Source: Novosphingobium rosa NBRC 15208
GTDB lineage: Bacteria; Pseudomonadota; Alphaproteobacteria; Sphingomonadales; Sphingomonadaceae
NCBI RefSeq assembly: GCF_001598555.1
Contig: NZ_BCZE01000074.1
Span: 1-35,190, forward strand
Direction: 5' to 3'
DNA: 35,190 bases
Made by a program: the position numbers and the translations under genes. Shown one piece after another: positions 7,135 through 14,716 of the stretch. A model generated the notes under the pieces. That model worked only from the letters and a program-made list of their open reading frames with translations. It had not been told where the DNA came from and ran no database searches. The first letter of the stretch is position 1. The number at the start of each line of letters is the position of its first letter.

Positions 7135-9306
7135 CCACGCAGCCAGAAACGCCAGCACATCGGCGCTTTCGGCAATGGCCTTGTCGGTGGGCTTGCCGGC
7201 GCCATGGCCTGCGCGGGTCTCGATGCGGATCAGATGCGGTTTCGGCCCCAGAGGCGCCGCCTGTAGGGCTGCGGTGTATTTGAAGCTGTGCCCGGGCACC
7301 ACGCGGTCATCGGTGTCGGCGGTGGTGACGATGATCGCCGGGTAATCCGTGCCGCTGCGGATGTTATGATAAGGCGAATAGCTGCGCAGGTTGCGGAAAT
7401 CGGCCTCCCTGTCGGGGTAGCCGTAATCGTCGACCCAATAGCGGCCCGCCGTGAACTGGTCGAAGCGCAGCATGTCCATCACGCCCACCGCCGGATTGGC
7501 CGCCGCGAAAAGATCGGGGCGCTGGTTGGTGACGGCGCCCACCAGCAGGCCGCCGTTCGAGCCGCCCTGAATGGCCAGACCGTGCTTGGGGGTGATTCCT
7601 TCGCGGATCAGATATTCGCCCGCCGCGATAAAATCGTCGAAGACGTTCTGCTTGTTGGCCAGACGACCGGCATCGTGCCACGCCGCGCCATATTCGCCGC
7701 CGCCGCGCAGGTTCGCCATGGCGAAGGCCCCACCGGCCCGCAACCATGCCATGCGCGCCGCCGAGAAGCCCGGCGTGAGCGCAATATCGAAGCCGCCATA
7801 GCCATAGAGCAGCGTCGGCACCGCCTTGCCTACAGAGGTCTTGCTGCGCACGATGAACATCGGCACCTTGGTGCCATCCTTCGAGGCGTAGAAGCGCTGC
7901 TCGATGGCGTAATCCTCGGGGTCGAAGCTGAGTTTGGGCTGAGCGAAGATCTCGCTATCGCCGCTCTTGAGATCGAGGCGATAGACCGTGGACGGCCGGT
8001 TGAAGCTGGAGAAGCTGTAAAAGGTCTCGTCGTCGCCCGGCTTGCCGTTGAAGCCGCTGGCGGTGCCGATGCCATTGAGCGCCAGCCCGCGCATCGGCTT
8101 GCCATTGAGATCGATGATGATGGCGCGGGTGGCCGCATCCTTGAGCATCGAGACGATCAGGCGGTGGCCCACGATGCTGGCCTGCTGCAAGGTGGCCTCG
8201 CCCTGCCCCAGCACCTCGCGCCATTGCGGATTTGCTTCGGCCAGATCGATGGATACGAGGCGGTAGCGCGGCGCCTGCCAGTTGGTGAGGAACCAAAGGC
8301 GGGTGCCCATGCTGTCCACCAGCTTCCATGAGTGGTCGAAGCCGGTGACCAGCGGGCGGGCGGCCCAGCCTTTCGCGTGGCGCTGTTTGAGGTCAATCAC
8401 ATGGATCTGAAAGCGGGCATCGGTGCCGATGGCGGTGGTGATCACGGCATAGCGACCATCCGAGGTCACCTGCGCCATATGGTTCCAGTCGCGATGGTCC
8501 GGGGACGTGTAGACCAGCTCATCGGCGCTCTGCGGCGTGCCGAGGCGGTGGAAATAGAGCGCGTGGTTGTAGTTGATCGCCTCGAAGTCCTGCCCCTTGG
8601 GCGGGGCGGGGAAACGCGAATAGAGGAAGCCCTCGCGCCCGACCCAGGCGATGTCGGATTCCTTCACCCAATGGATCTCGTCGGGGAGCAGCTGGCCGGT
8701 GGTGGCATCGACCACCTTCAGGCTGCGCCAGTCGCTGCCGCCGTCCTGGATGGAATAGGCCAGATGATGCCCATCGGGCGAGGCCACCCATTGATCGAGC
8801 GCGGTGGCCCCATCCTTGGCCCATGTGTTGGGATCGAGCAGCAGGCGCGGCTCGCCATGTAGCCCATCGCGCACGAAAAGCTGCGCCTGATTTTGCAGGC
8901 CGGAGTTGCGCAGGTAGAAATAGCGGTGCCCGGCCTTGCGGGGCAGGCCGAAGCGCTCGAAATCGGTGAGTTCGCGAATGTTCCGGGCGAACCAGTCACG
9001 GTCCGGCAGCTGCGCCAGATAGGATTGGGTGACGGCGTTTTCACGCTCGACCCAATCGGCGACTTCCTTGTCGGAGCGGACGTTGTTTTCCAGCCAGCGG
9101 TAGGGATCGTGGATGGTTTCGCCGAATTTTTGCTCCACGACATCGCCCTGACGGGTTTGCGGATAGCCGGGCGTGGGTGGCTGGGCAGCGGCGTTGGTCG
9201 CCATGGTCAGCGCCAAGACCGAAATGATGGGGCGCTTGAGCCATTTGGATGCCGAACCGATACGCCCTGCCTCATTCCGTTCACCACGCAACAATGTCGC
9301 CCCCAT
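7111..9306 (-). CDS. Prolyl oligopeptidase (family S9A), exported
   Basis: Serine peptidase that cleaves short peptides after proline. The 731-residue product has an N-terminal signal-like segment (hydrophobic PIISVLALTMA before NAAAQ) after a long polar stretch, so a periplasmic location is likely. Next come the S9 N-terminal domain and beta-propeller region, then the C-terminal alpha/beta-hydrolase domain. The catalytic triad can be placed: S583 in GGSNGG, D667 in TDDRVVPGHS and H701 in RAGHGAG. The frame is open to 9498, but the ATG at 9306 has an AGGAAAG site 4-6 nt upstream and gives a sensible leader. Its 3' end overlaps the convergent desaturase gene by 24 bp. Confidence 0.93.
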   Translation of the reverse strand: MGATLLRGERNEAGRIGSASKWLKRPIISVLALTMATNAAAQPPTPGYPQTRQGDVVEQKFGETIHDPYRWLENNVRSDKEVADWVERENAVTQSYLAQLPDRDWFARNIRELTDFERFGLPRKAGHRYFYLRNSGLQNQAQLFVRDGLHGEPRLLLDPNTWAKDGATALDQWVASPDGHHLAYSIQDGGSDWRSLKVVDATTGQLLPDEIHWVKESDIAWVGREGFLYSRFPAPPKGQDFEAINYNHALYFHRLGTPQSADELVYTSPDHRDWNHMAQVTSDGRYAVITTAIGTDARFQIHVIDLKQRHAKGWAARPLVTGFDHSWKLVDSMGTRLWFLTNWQAPRYRLVSIDLAEANPQWREVLGQGEATLQQASIVGHRLIVSMLKDAATRAIIIDLNGKPMRGLALNGIGTASGFNGKPGDDETFYSFSSFNRPSTVYRLDLKSGDSEIFAQPKLSFDPEDYAIEQRFYASKDGTKVPMFIVRSKTSVGKAVPTLLYGYGGFDIALTPGFSAARMAWLRAGGAFAMANLRGGGEYGAAWHDAGRLANKQNVFDDFIAAGEYLIREGITPKHGLAIQGGSNGGLLVGAVTNQRPDLFAAANPAVGVMDMLRFDQFTAGRYWVDDYGYPDREADFRNLRSYSPYHNIRSGTDYPAIIVTTADTDDRVVPGHSFKYTAALQAAPLGPKPHLIRIETRAGHGAGKPTDKAIAESADVLAFLAAWSGLKVGG

Positions 9307-9445
9307 GCTTTCCTGATTGTTCACGACGTTAACACGTTTGTCAGCAGGCGCAACGCGATGGGGGTTTTGCCCACAGGAAGCGCCCCAGGCTGATATCCAT
9401 GGAATACGTGCCAGCGCTGTAGGCCGATGCACAAGGTGGACACTC

Positions 9446-9492
9446 AAGGGAGCGCGAGGGTGATGGCCCTCGCATCTTCTCTTCAAACCTTC
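9446..9492 (+). repeat. Dispersed hairpin element, copy A
   Basis: AAGGGAGC is followed by a stem GCGAGGG/CCCTCGC (9454-9460 and 9467-9473) and the pyrimidine-rich tail ATCTTCTCTTCAAACCTTC. The first 30 bases differ at only one position from copy B (31295-31334, other strand). The tail matches those of copies C and D. It lies in the 265-bp gap between the peptidase start and the rplQ stop. Confidence 0.75.
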
Positions 9493-9503
9493 TTCCAAAA
9501 CGG

Positions 9504-9542
9504 AAAAGCGGCCCCGAACCGAAGTCCGGAGCCGCCCTTTTT
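9504..9542 (-). terminator. Intrinsic terminator of the ribosomal cluster (after rplQ)
   Basis: On the - strand GCGGCTCCGGAC and GTTCGGGGCCGC form a 12-bp stem (two G-T pairs) closed by a TTCG tetraloop. In + coordinates the arms are 9508-9519 and 9524-9535. TTTT follows on the - strand (A run at 9504-9507). It begins about 30 bp after the rplQ stop. The opposite flank is also T-rich on the + strand, so it may work both ways. Confidence 0.85.
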
Positions 9543-9571
9543 GTTTCAGCGCAAGGCTAAAACCGAAAGGC

Positions 9572-9988
9572 TTAGGCCTCTTCGCCCTCGGCGACCAGCA
9601 CCGGGCCCGAGCCCTGGCCCTTGGCCGAGACGTCGCGGTCCACCAGCTCGATGATCGCGATGGGGGCGGCGTCCGACGCGCGGAAACCGGCCTTCACGAT
9701 GCGGGTGTAACCACCGGCGCGCGAAGCGTAACGCTCCGCGAGGGTGTCGAACAGCTTCACCAGCTGGGCATCGTCCTGCAGACGGGCGTGAGCCAGACGG
9801 CGGTTCGAAAGGCCGCCATGCTTGCCCAGCGTGATCAGCTTTTCGATGTAGGGACGCAGCTCGCGGGCCTTGGCCAGCGTAGTGGTGATCTGCTCGTGCT
9901 TGATGAGCGAAGCCGACAGGTTGCGCAGGAGGGCGGCGCGGTGACCGCTGGTGCGCTGCAGCTTACGCTGACCGTGCTTATGACGCAT
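9572..9988 (-). CDS. rplQ: 50S ribosomal protein L17
   Basis: Large-subunit protein, last gene of the cluster. The 138-residue protein starts with the diagnostic MRHKHGQRKLQRTSGHRAAL and contains the ITTTLAKARELRPYIEKLITLGK region. It is slightly longer than the E. coli protein (127) through an acidic C-terminal tail ending AEGEEA. It follows rpoA as in most bacteria but is separated from it by 156 bp that hold a GCAA-loop hairpin. Confidence 0.97.
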   Translation of the reverse strand: MRHKHGQRKLQRTSGHRAALLRNLSASLIKHEQITTTLAKARELRPYIEKLITLGKHGGLSNRRLAHARLQDDAQLVKLFDTLAERYASRAGGYTRIVKAGFRASDAAPIAIIELVDRDVSAKGQGSGPVLVAEGEEA

Positions 9989-10110
9989 AAATAAGTCCTT
10001 CCGTTCGTAGGGGGCCCGTATCAGGTAGCCCGATCCCGGTGGCGTTCACGGCAGCCACCCATCGCCGTTTTTGCAGGCCTTCCGATAAAAGAAGCCCTCA
10101 CTTAAAGGCA

Positions 10111-10136
10111 GAAGGCGCCCCTTGCGGAGCGCCTTC
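10111..10136 (-). promoter_or_regulatory. GCAA-tetraloop hairpin between rpoA and rplQ
   Basis: On the - strand GAAGGCGCTCC and GGGGCGCCTTC make an 11-bp stem (one T-G pair) with a GCAA loop of the stable GNRA class. The arms are 10111-10121 and 10126-10136 in + coordinates. The stem starts 8 bp after the rpoA stop. The following TGCCTTTAAG is only weakly T-rich, so partial termination or RNA processing is more likely than full termination. Confidence 0.55.
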
Positions 10137-10144
10137 CAAAGTCC

Positions 10145-11212
10145 TTAACCCAGCAGCTCTTGTTCGAGCTTCTTGGCCATTTCCTCGATGTTCTCGGGCG
10201 GCCAGCCCGGGATGTCCATGCCGAGGCGCAGACCCATCGAAGAGAGAACTTCCTTGATCTCGTTGAGCGACTTGCGGCCGAAGTTCGGCGTACGCAGCAT
10301 CTCGGCCTCGGTCTTCTGGACCAGATCGCCGATGTAGATGATGTTGTCGTTCTTGAGGCAGTTGGCGGAACGGACCGACAGCTCCAGCTCGTCCACCTTC
10401 TTGAGGAGGTAGCGGTTGAGCTGGTTGGTGTCGCCCTCTTCCGGCGCGGCGCTGGCGGCACCGCCCAGACCGGCGAGCGAAGGCGCGCCGATGGGAGCCA
10501 CGTCCTCGAAGTGGACGAACAGCGCCAGCTGGTCCTGAAGGATGCGCGCGGCATAGGCCACGGCGTCTTCCGGAGTGATGGTGCCGTCGGTTTCCACCGA
10601 GAGGTTCAGCTTGTCGTAGTCCAGCTCCTGGCCGATACGGGCGTTGTCAACCTTGTAGCTGACCTGACGCACCGGCGAGTAGAGCGAGTCAACGGGGATC
10701 AGACCGATCGGCGCATCGACGGGGCGGTTCTGAACGGCCGGAACGTAACCCTTGCCGGTGTCGGCGGTCAGTTCCATGTTCAGGGTGGCGCCTTCGTCGA
10801 GATGACAGATCACCAGATCCTTGTTCATCACCTCGATATCGCCGGTCACGGCGATGTCGCCCGCCTTCACCTCAGCCGGGCCGGTGGCCGAAAGCTGGAG
10901 GCGCTTGGGGCCCTCACCCTGCATGCGCAGGGCGATCTGCTTCACGTTCAGCACGATGTCGGTCACGTCCTCGCGGACGCCAGCCAGGCTGGAGAACTCA
11001 TGCAGGACATTCTCGATCTTGATCGAGGTGATCGCCGCGCCCTGAAGCGAGGAGAGCAGCACGCGACGCAGCGCGTTGCCGAGCGTCAGGCCGAAACCAC
11101 GCTCGAGCGGCTCGGCGACGAAAGTCGCGCGGCGCTTCCCATCGGCACCCGGCTTGATCTCGAGGGCGTTGGGCTTCTTCAGTTCCTGCCAGTTCTTGAT
11201 GTTGACAGTCAT
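10145..11212 (-). CDS. rpoA: DNA-directed RNA polymerase subunit alpha
   Basis: Alpha subunit that nucleates assembly of RNA polymerase and contacts UP elements and activators. The 355-residue protein has the N-terminal dimerisation domain (about 1-240, with LERGFGLTLGNALRRVLLSSLQGAAI), an acidic linker, and the C-terminal domain with SVRSANCLKNDNIIYIGDLV and FGRKSLNEIKEVL. R281 in VRSANC corresponds to R265 of E. coli, the main DNA-contacting residue. The protein is longer than E. coli alpha (329) mainly because of inserts near the linker. It lies in the usual rpsK-rpoA-rplQ order. Confidence 0.97.
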   Translation of the reverse strand: MTVNIKNWQELKKPNALEIKPGADGKRRATFVAEPLERGFGLTLGNALRRVLLSSLQGAAITSIKIENVLHEFSSLAGVREDVTDIVLNVKQIALRMQGEGPKRLQLSATGPAEVKAGDIAVTGDIEVMNKDLVICHLDEGATLNMELTADTGKGYVPAVQNRPVDAPIGLIPVDSLYSPVRQVSYKVDNARIGQELDYDKLNLSVETDGTITPEDAVAYAARILQDQLALFVHFEDVAPIGAPSLAGLGGAASAAPEEGDTNQLNRYLLKKVDELELSVRSANCLKNDNIIYIGDLVQKTEAEMLRTPNFGRKSLNEIKEVLSSMGLRLGMDIPGWPPENIEEMAKKLEQELLG

Positions 11213-11241
11213 GGACTTCCCCTGGGGTTATTCTGGCGGGA

Positions 11242-11308
11242 AAGGCCGCGCATCACGCGCGTGATGCGGCGGCCTTGCAGAAAAGCGACAGGCGCCGAAA
11301 CAGGCGCC
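11242..11308 (-). promoter_or_regulatory. Two hairpins in the rpsK-rpoA spacer
   Basis: GCATCACGC/GCGTGATGC is a perfect 18-nt palindrome (11250-11267). It is extended by AAGGCCGC/GCGGCCTT (11242-11249 and 11269-11276) with a single bulged base. Upstream in the transcript, GGCGCC/GGCGCC (11291-11296 and 11303-11308) can form a second, 6-bp stem. On the - strand the first stem is followed by TCCC, so classical termination is doubtful. Attenuation, S4-type translational control or processing are alternatives that the sequence does not decide. Confidence 0.4.
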
Positions 11309-11324
11309 CGTCACCGATGCATCG

Positions 11325-11714
11325 TCAGACGCGACGACGCTTGGAGGGGCGAACGCCGTTGTGCGGGATCGGCGTCACGTCGCGGATCGACGTGATGGTG
11401 AAACCGACCGCCTGGAGGGCGCGCAGGGCGCTCTCACGACCCGAACCCGGGCCCTTCACTTCCACTTCCAGCGTGCGCACGCCGTGTTCGGCGGCCTTCT
11501 TGCCGGCGTCGTCAGCGGCCACCTGGGCAGCATAAGGGGTCGACTTGCGCGAGCCCTTGAAGCCCATCATGCCGGCAGACGACCAGCTGATCGCGTTGCC
11601 CTGGGCATCGGTGATGGTGACCATGGTGTTGTTGAAGCTGGCATTGACGTGGGCAATGCCGCTGGTGATGTTCTTGCGCTCCCGCTTACGAAGGCGCTGG
11701 GGTTCACGTGCCAT
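11325..11714 (-). CDS. rpsK: 30S ribosomal protein S11
   Basis: Small-subunit platform protein of 129 residues, the same length as in E. coli. Characteristic segments are GIAHVNASFNNTMVTITDAQGN, GMMGFKGSRKSTPYAAQ, and the C-terminal DVTPIPHNGVRPSKRRRV. It follows rpsM with a 52-bp gap. No rpsD (S4) gene lies between rpsK and rpoA, unlike the E. coli alpha operon. Confidence 0.97.
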   Translation of the reverse strand: MAREPQRLRKRERKNITSGIAHVNASFNNTMVTITDAQGNAISWSSAGMMGFKGSRKSTPYAAQVAADDAGKKAAEHGVRTLEVEVKGPGSGRESALRALQAVGFTITSIRDVTPIPHNGVRPSKRRRV

Positions 11715-11766
11715 TGGATAAAATCCTGTATTCTGTACAAAAAGAGAGGGGGAGCCGGTTTAGGGC

Positions 11767-12135
11767 TTACTTCTTCTTGCCAGCGATGGGCTTGGCCTTG
11801 CCCTTGCGGGTGCGGGCGTTGGTGTGCGTGCGCTGACCGCGGACCGGCAGGCCCTTACGGTGACGCAGGCCGCGATAGCAGGCCAGGTCCATCAGACGCT
11901 TGATGTTCATCGCGGTTTCGCGACGCAGGTCGCCTTCCACGGTGTGCTCAGCGTCGATCGCCTCGCGGATGTGGAGCACTTCCTGGTCGGAAAGGTCCTG
12001 CACGCGGCGGGTATGATCGATACCCAGCTTGTCGGCGATCTGCTTGGCCTTGAACGCACCAATGCCGTGAATGTAGGTCAGCGCGATGATCACGCGCTTG
12101 TTGGTGGGGATGTTCACCCCGGCAATACGAGCCAC
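11767..12135 (-). CDS. rpsM: 30S ribosomal protein S13
   Basis: Head protein of the small subunit that contacts the P-site tRNA and the inter-subunit bridge. The 122-residue protein has the normal MARIAGVNIPTNKRVIIALTYIHGIG start, a mid-region LSDQEVLHIREAI, and the basic C-terminal tail RGQRTHTNARTRKGKAKPIAGKKK. The start codon is GTG at 12135-12133, supported by a GGAGAAG site. It opens the alpha segment, downstream of the adk terminator and a candidate promoter. Confidence 0.96.
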   Translation of the reverse strand: MARIAGVNIPTNKRVIIALTYIHGIGAFKAKQIADKLGIDHTRRVQDLSDQEVLHIREAIDAEHTVEGDLRRETAMNIKRLMDLACYRGLRHRKGLPVRGQRTHTNARTRKGKAKPIAGKKK

Positions 12136-12334
12136 TTACTTCTCCATGCTCCACAGAAGCCCATGGCAACCGCCCGGTGCATCCCAGATAGGAATGCCGG
12201 ATGGTGCTTCAAGGCCTCCATCTCAACGCTCATGCACCCGAAAACCCAAACAAAACCATTCGGCTGGCCCCACCATGGCAATTCCAATGGCGAATCCCTA
12301 ACCGAACTGTCCTATTTTTGTCGAGTGAAGGGCG

Positions 12335-12363
12335 CGACTAAACCGATTCGCGCCGAGTGTCAA
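12335..12363 (-). promoter_or_regulatory. Candidate promoter for rpsM-rpsK-rpoA-rplQ
   Basis: A perfect TTGACA hexamer (rc of 12358-12363) is followed after 17 bp by TAGTCG, a weak -10. The shifted TTTAGT would give a short 15-bp spacer. It lies just after the adk terminator and about 200 bp before the rpsM start, inside a 372-bp gene-free gap (12136-12507). Nothing else in that gap was convincing apart from this and the terminator. Confidence 0.35.
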
Positions 12364-12395
12364 CGCCGACCGGAAAGTCAACGTGACTTCGGGCT

Positions 12396-12436
12396 AAAAA
12401 GCCGAAAGCGGAGCCGATGCGTGGATCGGCTCCGCT
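12396..12436 (-). terminator. Intrinsic terminator after adk
   Basis: AGCGGAGCCGAT/ATCGGCTCCGCT is a perfect 12-bp stem (arms 12407-12418 and 12425-12436) with a 6-nt loop. On the - strand it is followed by TTCGGCTTTTT. It lies about 70 bp past the adk stop and splits the alpha segment from the spc segment. Confidence 0.75.
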
Positions 12437-12507
12437 CAATTGTTACACCAAAGCAGGAGGCAGGTCAAAGGTGCCGCATCGGCCCTCCCCTGTCCCATGT
12501 TGGAGCG

Positions 12508-13167
12508 TCAGCCGATGATGCCCGCGCCGATAATGTCCGCGATGGCGGCGGTCACATCATCCATCGGCGCCATGCCATCGACGCGGTGCACGATGCCACG
12601 CGCCTCATAGACCGGCAGAATCGGTGCGGTCTTGGCGCGATATTCGGCCATGCGCGTACGCACGGTGGCCTCATTGTCGTCAGGACGACGCTTGAACTCG
12701 GTGCCGCCGCACTTGTCGCAGACGCCTTCCACCTTGGGCGTCTCGAAGCGGTCGTGATAGCCCTTGCCGCAGGTGGCGCAGGTGTAACGGCCGGTGATGC
12801 GCTCGACCAGAGCATCCTCATCGACATTGAGTTCGACCACATGATCCAGCTTGCGGCCGCGCGAGGCCAGAATACCGTCGAGCGATTCGGCCTGCGCCTC
12901 GGTGCGGGGATAGCCATCGAAGATCGCGCCGGTGTCGGCGCCCATGGCATCCAGCTCTTCACCGATCAGCGCCGAGACGATCTCGTCGGAGACCAGTTCG
13001 CCGCGCTCCATCACCGCCTTGGCCTGAAGGCCCACGGCGGTCTGCGCCTTCACGGCGGCGCGCAGCATGTCACCGGTGGAAAGCTGCTTCATGCCGAAAC
13101 GCTCAACCAGACGTTGCGCCTGGGTTCCCTTGCCCGCCCCCGGCGGCCCAAGCAGAATGATGTTCAC
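12508..13167 (-). CDS. adk: Adenylate kinase with zinc-type LID domain
   Basis: Catalyses ATP + AMP to 2 ADP in the cytoplasm. The 219-residue long-type enzyme starts with the P-loop GPPGAGKG (7-14), has the AMP-binding segment STGDMLRAAV and FDGYPRT, and carries a LID with four cysteines (C130, C133, C150, C153), the pattern that binds structural zinc in Gram-positive and many alphaproteobacterial enzymes. E. coli Adk lacks these cysteines. Its place between secY and rpsM is common outside the gammaproteobacteria. A terminator follows it. Confidence 0.97.
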   Translation of the reverse strand: MNIILLGPPGAGKGTQAQRLVERFGMKQLSTGDMLRAAVKAQTAVGLQAKAVMERGELVSDEIVSALIGEELDAMGADTGAIFDGYPRTEAQAESLDGILASRGRKLDHVVELNVDEDALVERITGRYTCATCGKGYHDRFETPKVEGVCDKCGGTEFKRRPDDNEATVRTRMAEYRAKTAPILPVYEARGIVHRVDGMAPMDDVTAAIADIIGAGIIG

Positions 13168-13215
13168 GTCCTAATTCCCCCACTGAATCGGCGTTTGAAA
13201 ACCTTGGGGCCGCGC

Positions 13216-14583
13216 TTAGCGCATGCGGCCCTTCAGCTTCGCCTTCTTGATGAGATCGCCATACTGGTGCGCCAGCAGATGGGACTGGATTTGCGTGATC
13301 GTGTCAACCGTCACATTGACCACGATCAGCAGGCTGGTGCCACCGGCCACCACCAGGCGCAGACCGGTCTGCTCCATGAAGAACTCGGGCACAATGCAGA
13401 CGATAGTAATATAGGCAGCGCCCAAAACCGTGATTCGCGTCAGCACGTAATCCAGGTAGGTGGCCGTGTTCTTGCCCGGGCGGATGCCGGGGATGAAGCC
13501 GCCATTGCGCTTCAGATTGTCCGCCGTCTCCTCCGGGTTGAAGACAACCGCGGTGTAGAAGAAGCAGAAGAACACGATGCCCAGGGCATAGAGCAGCATA
13601 TAGAGCGGCTTGCCGTGGCCCAGATACTGGTTGAGCGCCACGATCACCCCGCCCAGCTTGCTGTCGGGCGAAACCGACTTGCCGGCGAACTGGGTGATGG
13701 TCAGGGGCAGCAACAGCAGCGAGCTCGCGAAGATCGGCGGGATCACGCCCGCGGTGTTGATCTTGAGCGGCAGGTGGCTGCGGTCGGCATGCATCATGCC
13801 GTTCTGCGTTGGCCTTTTGGGATACTGGATCAGCAGGCGACGCGTGGCACGCTCCATAAAGCTGATGAACAGAATCATGCCGATGACCAGCGCCAGCATG
13901 CCGATGATGACGATCGGGCTGACCGAGCCCGAGCTGCCGCCTTCGAACAGCTGCGTGAAGAACTGCGGCATCTGCGCCACGATACCGGCCATGATGATCA
14001 GCGAGGTGCCGTTGCCGATCCCGCGCGAGGTGATCTGCTCACCCAGCCACAGCAGGAACATCGTGCCGCCGATCAGGCTGATGACAGCCGAGATGCGGAA
14101 GATCATGCTGGGCAGCACCACCGCCTGCAGGCCGCTCGACGCGCCATAGGCCTCAAGGCCGGTGGCGACGAAATAGCCCTGGATGGCCGTGAGCAGCACC
14201 GCGCCATAGCGGGTGTACTGGTTCATCTTCTTGCGGCCGCTCTCGCCTTCCTTCTTCAGCGAAGCGAGGGCGGGATGCAGCGAGGCCGCCAGCTGAACCA
14301 CGATCGAGGCGGTGATGTAAGGCATCACGCCCAGAGCGATCAGGCTCATGCGCTGCAGCGAGCCACCCGAGAAGGTGTTGAAAATGTCGAGGATGCCCCC
14401 TTGCGTGCGCGAATAGAGCTTGTCGAGAATCAACGGATTGATTCCGGGCAGCGGCACGAAGCTGAGGAAGCGGAAAACGATCAGGGCGCCGACGGTGAAC
14501 CAGATGCGGTTCTTGAGTTCGGTCGCCTTGGAAAAATTGGCGAGACTGAGCGTGCTCGCGATATTGTCGGCGCGTGAAGCCAT
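13216..14583 (-). CDS. secY: Protein translocase subunit SecY
   Basis: Channel subunit of the SecYEG translocon in the inner membrane. The 455-residue protein shows the expected ten hydrophobic segments. Recognisable conserved stretches are FVPLPGINP, GGSLQRMSLIALGVMPYITASI and the cytoplasmic TADNLKRNGGFIPGIRPGKNTA loop. The frame extends to 14628, but the ATG at 14583 gives MASRADNIAS, the normal alphaproteobacterial beginning. The ribosome binding site there is weak (AAGG about 12 nt away). It follows rplO as in other spc operons, with a 133-bp spacer that holds a 12-bp hairpin. rpmJ is not present after it. Confidence 0.96.
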   Translation of the reverse strand: MASRADNIASTLSLANFSKATELKNRIWFTVGALIVFRFLSFVPLPGINPLILDKLYSRTQGGILDIFNTFSGGSLQRMSLIALGVMPYITASIVVQLAASLHPALASLKKEGESGRKKMNQYTRYGAVLLTAIQGYFVATGLEAYGASSGLQAVVLPSMIFRISAVISLIGGTMFLLWLGEQITSRGIGNGTSLIIMAGIVAQMPQFFTQLFEGGSSGSVSPIVIIGMLALVIGMILFISFMERATRRLLIQYPKRPTQNGMMHADRSHLPLKINTAGVIPPIFASSLLLLPLTITQFAGKSVSPDSKLGGVIVALNQYLGHGKPLYMLLYALGIVFFCFFYTAVVFNPEETADNLKRNGGFIPGIRPGKNTATYLDYVLTRITVLGAAYITIVCIVPEFFMEQTGLRLVVAGGTSLLIVVNVTVDTITQIQSHLLAHQYGDLIKKAKLKGRMR

Positions 14584-14671
14584 GAGATGGTCAAGCCTTG
14601 GATGGGGCCGCACACATCCGTGTCGCATGAGCGGCGGCAGTCACTCCGGTTCTGGAGGACCCCATATAAGA

Positions 14672-14702
14672 GACGGGCGGGGTCTCTGGAACCCCGCCCG
14701 TC
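14672..14702 (-). promoter_or_regulatory. Perfect 12-bp hairpin between rplO and secY
   Basis: GACGGGCGGGGT (14672-14683) and its exact complement (14691-14702) enclose a 7-nt loop. On the - strand the stem is followed by TCTTATATGGGG, a short U-rich stretch. It begins 15 bp after the rplO stop. It could be a leaky terminator or attenuator lowering secY and adk expression relative to the ribosomal proteins. Confidence 0.6.
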
Positions 14703-14716
14703 AATTCATGTGCGAA

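Noticed and set aside
9307..9498. 64-residue N-terminal extension of the prolyl oligopeptidase
   Set aside because: ATG 9306 has a good AGGAAAG site and leads into the signal sequence; the extension also crosses repeat copy A.
11824..14577. 917-residue open frame antisense to rpsM, adk and secY
   Set aside because: It spans several well-identified genes and intergenic terminators in the opposite sense; a codon-bias shadow.
14584..14628. Upstream in-frame ATG for secY at 14628
   Set aside because: It would add 15 residues unlike any SecY N-terminus; ATG 14583 gives the normal start.
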